From contig JAGFNK010000027.1 of assembly GCA_025769875.1 (NCBI GenBank), positions 124,001 to 188,000 of the forward strand: DNA of 64,000 nucleotides, read 5' to 3'. Shown piece by piece: positions 57,950 through 64,000 of the stretch (position 1 is the first letter of the stretch; each line of letters starts with the position of its first letter). This DNA comes from Russula earlei. Its lineage: Eukaryota; Basidiomycota; Agaricomycetes; Russulales; Russulaceae. The position numbers were made by a program, and so were the translations under genes. The notes beneath the pieces are model-generated. The model was not told where the DNA came from. It did not search any database and worked only from the letters and a program-made list of their open reading frames with translations.

Positions 57950-59426
57950 ATGGAATCACCATCCACTGTGTTTCGTCGCGCTCTCCTCAACGTCTCGAAA
58001 GCATCCAACTTGCCCACCATCAAAGATGAGACCCAGGTTGGTTGTTATTGCTCTCCGAAAAAATGTCATCGGTTGAGTTGAACCCGTTGCGCCAGGAATT
58101 AATTCACATCGCACGCACAGATTGCCGTAACACCCATGCACGAGTCGCAGATCTTGTGCTTTTCAGTCCTAACGAGACTCTTGATGACATCTCTACTCAA
58201 GATCTCGTATACCTGTTTGTTCCTTATGTCTCCGCAGAGATCGAAGCCAGGGCTCGCGCTACCGAGAGAGACGAGCGACTGGTGTGCCTGCGTGAATCCG
58301 AGGTACGTTACGGCTCGCCTCTTCTCAAGGCCCTATCTCAGAGTATATTTATGGGCAGAAAGGCTTCACCAAGTTTGTGTCGGACATAGAGCTATATCAA
58401 ATTGTGTCCAAGTCCGAGCGTGAACTATATGAGAAGAACTCCTCCATCGCCAATCCTGCCCTTCGACGGGAGACCAAGATCAAGCAGTACCAAACCGAGA
58501 AAGAGATCCGTGGCCGCATCGAGGTGAATTATCCACATCTCTCCACGGTCCCACCACGCAGGCCGCCAAACGTGAACTGACGCACGTCCCACCCAGGCCG
58601 TCGCAAAACGGCATCGCGTCCCCCTCCCACCGGCCGAAACTTCCCCGACCGACTTTGACCTCATCGCTGCACTTCTACCGCCTCCAGGTCCCGCCGCTGC
58701 CTCCTTAAGCGACGACGGAGACAGCGAGGATGAGCAGCGCACAGCGACCCTACTCCTCCTCCGGCTCGCCTATCTTCAGGCACAGGCCCAGCTCGCGAAC
58801 ATCACTCAGGAACTCGAACTCCTACGGACCGCGTCGCCCTTGCCGCCAGACCGATCCGAGTCATCGGATCGCGCGCGGTCATCGTCCGAAGCAGACCGCT
58901 CGCTCTGGACTCTCGATGCACCCCTCGCGAGAAGCGTGGCCGCGGGTGGCGGACCACTGCTAGACTCGGCAGGCAAGGTATGTGATCCGTGTGCTCTTCT
59001 ACGGACATCCTTCTTCATGAGAGTGTGTACAGCCATTGCAGCCGTTTACAATATTGCCTTCTGGCGCAGGAGGCGACCGTGCGAGGTTGCGGGAACAAGT
59101 GTTCCAGCCTGGCTATCGCCTGCCCACGATGTCCATTGACGAGTATTTAGAAATAGAACGACAGCGTGGTAACATTCTCACGGGCGGAGGGTAAGATGCC
59201 CATCCTGTGGGTTCTCACTCCACCATCTGCTTATGCTGACGCAACCAAGACCCCAGTCGGCTGCCAATCCTGACGTCTTCCGAACAGCTCATCATTGATG
59301 CTGAACAGGATGGGACGGCAGTTTGGCGATGCGAAGTCAGAAGAAAAGCGGAGAAAAGATGAGGAATGGGCAAGATTTACAGATGCCAACCCCCGTGGCG
59401 CAGGCAATACCATGAACCGAGGATGA
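57950..59426 (+). CDS. TAP42: TAP42/alpha4-type PP2A regulatory protein
   Basis: Six exons: 57950-58036, 58096-58302, 58359-58523, 58597-58977, 59042-59190, 59250-59426, about 387 residues. The N-terminus (FRRALLNVSKASNLPTIKDETQ; LFSPNETLDDISTQDLVYLFVPY) and the helix-rich middle (ALRRETKIKQYQTEKEIRGRIE; LLLLRLAYLQAQAQL) match Tap42/alpha4, which binds PP2A-type catalytic subunits downstream of TOR. The C-terminus has TMSIDEYLEIERQRG and the family ending EEWARFTDANPRGAGNTMNRG. In the last exon two extra bases are needed to explain the frame: G at 59272 and one T of 59322-59324. With both removed, the total length is a multiple of three and the conserved end is reached. Divergent from POT1; convergent with YPT6. 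Confidence 0.92.
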
Positions 59427-59565
59427 GATTGCACGTGTAATAGGCATTATCAAACGTCTCTTCCCTGGAAGACCCCATTTCTTCCACAAAGCTGGATGGC
59501 CTGCTGCCTCTAGAGATGCAGGGAATATGGTATGATAGACAAATAAGCGAAGAAGGAATATGATA

Positions 59566-60496
<931 letters not shown>

Positions 60497-60758
60497 TTCG
60501 GATAAATTTTAGCGTAAGTAACAATAAAAACGGGTTTTTAGAGAGATGGGAATATGAAGTATGAGATGCGAGCGAGGCTACGCGTGACCGACAACCGTAT
60601 CTGTGTTGACGCCTTACAGTCATCCTTACCCTTACTCGCGCTTTGAGCGCTCCGACATTCAGCGCTTTCTGTGGCGTCTTTCATCCGAGTTGTTGTATAC
60701 CACACCTTGACGGTCTCGCCGCCTCCAGAGTAGTCATTGTCCTCCCTGAGAGCTCAGG
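60497..60758. promoter_or_regulatory. divergent promoter, YPT6 / MTHFR
   Basis: 262 bp between divergent start codons. No specific site is claimed. Confidence 0.35.
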
Positions 60759-63139
60759 ATGAAGCTTATTGAAAAGTTTGAGCAAGCACGAGGGCCGTTC
60801 TATACCTTTGAGTTCTTTCCTCCCCGAACGGACCAGGTAAGTGAAGCCAATCGTAATACGACCAGAGTCCAGTGGTATCCCATCATGTACAGGGTTTTAG
60901 TAATCTCCTCCTGCGCATCTCCCGTTTGGCCGATCTTAAGCCCCTTGCAATCAATATCACATGGGGTGCCGGCGGGTCGACGAAGGACCGGACGCTCGAG
61001 CTTGCGTCCTTGACACAGAAGGAGTATGGTATTGACACCGTGATGCATCTGACTTGCACCAACATGGTACAGGGGTCGGTGGATGACGCCCTTCGGGTTT
61101 GTAAATTTCCTTGGTGTAAAGTCCGTATGACATGCTGAGGTGCGTAGGCGGCGAAGGAAGTCGGAATTCAGAATATTTTAGCCCTGCGAGGAGGTTTGTA
61201 CGGTAGGCACTCCCCACACCGCAGCGGAAACTGACTTTTCTTCCAAGATCCCCCAAGAGGAGAGGAATATTGGATTCCCACAGACCCTCGTTTCACTCAC
61301 GCCCTGGATCTCGTTTCCTACATCCGGTCGTCATCGGAGTTCTTCGATGCTTTCGCTCTTGGAGTGGCAGGTTATTTTGGTAAAGCTCGCGGGTGTTTCT
61401 GCTTCTGACTCTACCCCACCTTCAGCCTATCCAGACGGCCATGCTGGGAGTGTGCATAGTGAGGATGAAGAAATTGACCATCTGAAAGCAAAGGTCGACA
61501 GTGGCGCCGATTTCATTGTAACACAACTATTTTTTGACGTCGACAACTTCCTTCGATGGTTACAAAAGATCCGCTCCCGTGGTTTGTGACAGTGCCACAG
61601 GAACGTACCTATCAATGCTCATCATTTGTGTTAGGTATCACAGTCCCCGTCATTCCGGGTGTTCTGCCTATTCAGACATATGCGTCGTTTCTTCGCGTCA
61701 CAAAGCTCTGTGGAACACATATCCCGGACTCGATCTGTGCAGATCTGGAGTCCATCAAGGTATCATCACCCATTCTTCTCCGATTTGCCCACAGACCTCC
61801 GTTTGATCCCAGCATGATGATCAACAAGTCAAGGACTACGGTATCTCACTGGCGGTCAAAATGATTCGACGCCTTGTGGAGGAGGGTGGTTTGCGTGGGT
61901 TTCACTTCTGCACTTTGAACCTAGAGAAGAGCGTACAGAATATCCTGGAGATCTTGGGATGGGCTCCAAGTCATGCAAAAATACATAACAGACTGATAGC
62001 TGTGAGCCTTCGCGAGCGTTTGTGCCGGCGTCTCAGGGTTAACTAGTCGAAAAGGAATCAGTCGGGCCGGCCGAACAACCTACCACTACCAACCCTGACT
62101 TGATCGTTACACCTGCTAATGCAACTAGCTCTGCAGCCAACGGGTTGGCATCACACGTGCCCGTCGAAGGAGATACGGGCAAAGGCGAGGTCAATTATGC
62201 TGCTACATGGGACGAATTCCCGAATGGCCGATTCGGCGACGTCAATAGCCCAGCGTTTGGCAGTCAAGACCTATGGGGAGGCTTCGGCCGTATAGTACGT
62301 GTCATTGCTTTAGAATGCCTCGTTCGATTTTGAAGCATCGACCACAGACACCGAATGGTCCACATCCCAGCACGCTTGCAGACATCACCACGTTGAACCT
62401 GCGCTTCCTCTCTGGCGAGATTTCTTCCTATCCGTTCTCGCCAGTACCCCTATCCAATGAGTCGCAGCTTATCCTCCCTCACCTACTTCGCTTAGCGAAG
62501 CATGGTTGGTGGCCCGTCGGCTCACAACCTGCCGTCGATGGCTTACCTTCCGACGACAATACGGTCGGTTGGGGCCCCGCAGGAGGATACGTGTATCAGA
62601 AGCCGTTTGTCGAATTCTTCGCTAGCGTATCTATCGTGGACAAGCTAGAAAAGGCTATTGGAGCGGTGAACGGAGTCGTGGACTTCTTGGCAGGGAACAA
62701 TGCGGTACGTTGAAATCGCCAGCTGTCCGTGCGTACCTCCTGACGCGATCACTTGTCGTATCGTTGGAAGGGCGAACTCAAGACCAGCTTACAGGACACT
62801 GAACGAAACGCAGTAACGTGGGGTGTCTTTCCGGGGCAGGAGATCATCCAATCCACCATCATCGAACAGGAATCGTTTCTAACATGGAAGGTGAGCACTC
62901 TCACTTCATTAAGGTGATATTGGACCCACGAACGGCTTCCGCTGCAGGACGAGGCGTTTTCAATCTGGACCGACTGGGCGTCGCAATTCCACCCAGACTC
63001 GCAGGGACGACAACTGCTGGAAGGAATTAGAGATACCCGTTGGCTAGTCAACGTCACACATCACGACTTCAGAAACCCCGACGCGCTTTGGAGGTTCTTA
63101 TTCGAAGACATTGGCCTGGATGACGCAAGTCTGACATGA
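60759..63139 (+). CDS. MTHFR: methylenetetrahydrofolate reductase
   Basis: About eleven exons: 60759-60836, 60893-61096, 61148-61193, 61248-61370, 61426-61581, 61635-61759, 61813-62001, 62047-62294, 62336-62704, 62771-62890, 62948-63139, about 616 residues. The N-terminal TIM barrel binds FAD and folate: FYTFEFFPPRT, ITWGAGGSTKDRT, LTCTNM, ILALRGDPPRG, GADFIVTQLFFDVDNF, PVIPGVLPIQTY, RGFHFCTLNLEKSV. The C-terminal regulatory domain has VGSQPAVDG, GWGPAGGYVYQKPFVEFF, NAVTWGVFPGQEI and VNVTHHDF. It makes 5-methyl-THF for methionine synthesis. At the end of exon 7 (about 62001) the phase does not match exon 8 unless one base is missing; all other joins fit. The first eight residues after the start (MKLIEKFE) are usual for the family. 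Confidence 0.94.
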
Positions 63140-63964
63140 CAGAGTACCGACATGTACGATGGATAGATCATGCATATGCTGAAATCCATGTTTGATAGGC
63201 TTTTGAGACTTAATTCCGCGATAATGTAGGCCGTATCTCCATTCGTATGCTACAGTTTCTCCTCCCTGGACCCTACCCACCCCAGCAGGGTGACCATCTG
63301 TCACAGTGATATCTAAAACTAACATGATCAGTGATCCATGTATATCAAATGTTCTCAATCGGCTCCCTGTTGTCCATGCCCATCCTGCACAGCAGAACTT
63401 GGTTCCATAACATGAGGCATCAGCATCACATGTTGGTCTCGCACGCGTGGCAATGCATTTTCAATATCAGTAGCCAGTAGGCGGCATCAGGTCAGCCCTG
63501 ACCGCACTGCCAAGTGCTGCCCTTGTGGAACTGTTACAGGCGCCATGCATGATGTACAAGCCAACATCCCCAGGCGGGGCCCGCGCTCTGCACGGAGCAG
63601 TTGTGATCTTTAGAACACTCGCTCTACGTTACGCAATGACGGGCGGCACTGCGGCAGGGCCGTAGGAGCAATCTTACTGAGCTGGATATCTCAACCGAGT
63701 GAGAAAGCTACATCATTCATTGTATGGCGCATGTGCCGCATCCGAGGCGCACGGATCTCAAAAAAAAAAAAGATGCCCCAAGGATAGTAGCGGAAGCTGG
63801 TTCAACAAGGAGTATTTTAAGCCAACCGCAGTTCCAATCCTCTCTGTGCTCCCATTCAATTCTTTTCACACTTGGTACTGGTTACCAACAATCATTCTAC
63901 ACTCGCTCACACCTCGACGACGTTGACTTTTGTTCTAAATCCACGATCCAGACCAAAAAGGACA
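63140..63964. other. intergenic after MTHFR
   Basis: About 825 bp. I see no gene, RNA or element. The last 200 bp should be the promoter of the gene starting at 63965; ATTTTAAG at about 63813-63820 is a weak TATA-like element. Confidence 0.4.
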
Positions 63965-64000
63965 ATGCGTACTTCATCTATTTTTGCCATTTTTTGCTTC
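63965..64000 (+). CDS. start of a probable secreted protein, cut by window end
   Basis: ATG at 63965 opens MRTSSIFAIFCF, a basic residue followed by a hydrophobic run, as in a signal peptide. The window ends after 12 codons, so the family cannot be told. The ATG context (GACAATGCG) and an upstream C/A-rich leader fit a fungal start. Confidence 0.4.
   Translation, partial: MRTSSIFAIFCF

Noticed and set aside
63140..63960. Search for tRNA or other small RNA genes in the gene-poor right end and other spacers
   Set aside because: No A-box/B-box pair or cloverleaf could be recognised by eye; nothing reported.

Overview
The window reads as nuclear DNA of a filamentous basidiomycete, most likely an Agaricomycete mushroom. 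Genes are dense and carry many short introns (about 45-100 nt, GT-AG with a few GC-AG). The proteins are fungal versions of conserved eukaryotic genes, and two families (Goodbye-NACHT-ankyrin NLRs and small kinase-fold proteins) are typical of mushrooms. No species is assigned. Exon joins below were made by hand and checked by reading-frame phase.

Layout. 1-1757: partial coiled-coil gene (-). 1910-4453: HEL2/ZNF598 ubiquitin ligase. 4838-20898: three head-to-tail paralogous NLR genes (A, B, C), each Goodbye domain, 14-residue repeat stalk, NACHT ATPase and ankyrin array; a decayed fragment of an MDR dehydrogenase gene lies between B and C. 21511-23039: the intact MDR dehydrogenase (-). 23446-27316: two kinase-fold genes and a truncated third copy, with HSP10 (-) between them. 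27443-30529: TFC6 (-). 30846-33392: PNS1 choline-transporter-like protein (-). 33636-35462: a nearly CpG-free AT-rich island. 36190-39471: ATG9. 39814-41558: EH-domain protein (-). 41701-42363: UPF0045 thiamine-binding-like protein. 42691-47519: a DNMT1-type cytosine methyltransferase (-) whose middle 1.94 kb contains no CpG at all. 47698-50512: MCM7. 50858-53717: KEX2 (-). 53895-57653: POT1 (-). 57950-59426: TAP42. 59566-60496: YPT6/RAB6 (-). 60759-63139: methylenetetrahydrofolate reductase. 63965-64000: start of another gene.

What stands out. (1) The NLR cluster is a recently expanded immune-type locus. Copy A carries near-identical ankyrin units arranged in higher-order repeats, the paralogues differ in the number of 14-residue stalk repeats, and the Walker A loop sits in its own 25-nt exon. 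(2) Two sharply bounded CpG deserts occur in an otherwise CpG-rich window. One covers a probable decayed element; the other lies inside the open, correctly spliced coding sequence of the DNA methyltransferase. (3) Single extra bases break reading frames in many genes, including the Walker B motif of MCM7 and the end of HSP10. Because essential genes are hit, much of this must be residual sequence error, although the NLR cluster has a clearly higher rate.

Housekeeping themes are mixed: replication and chromosome maintenance (MCM7, POT1, DNMT1), Pol III transcription (TFC6), translation quality control (HEL2), TOR/PP2A signalling (TAP42), autophagy and membrane traffic (ATG9, YPT6, KEX2, perhaps the EH protein) and folate metabolism. 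I see no operon-like functional linkage. Several pairs are divergent with short shared promoters (EH gene/UPF0045, DNMT1/MCM7, POT1/TAP42, YPT6/MTHFR).
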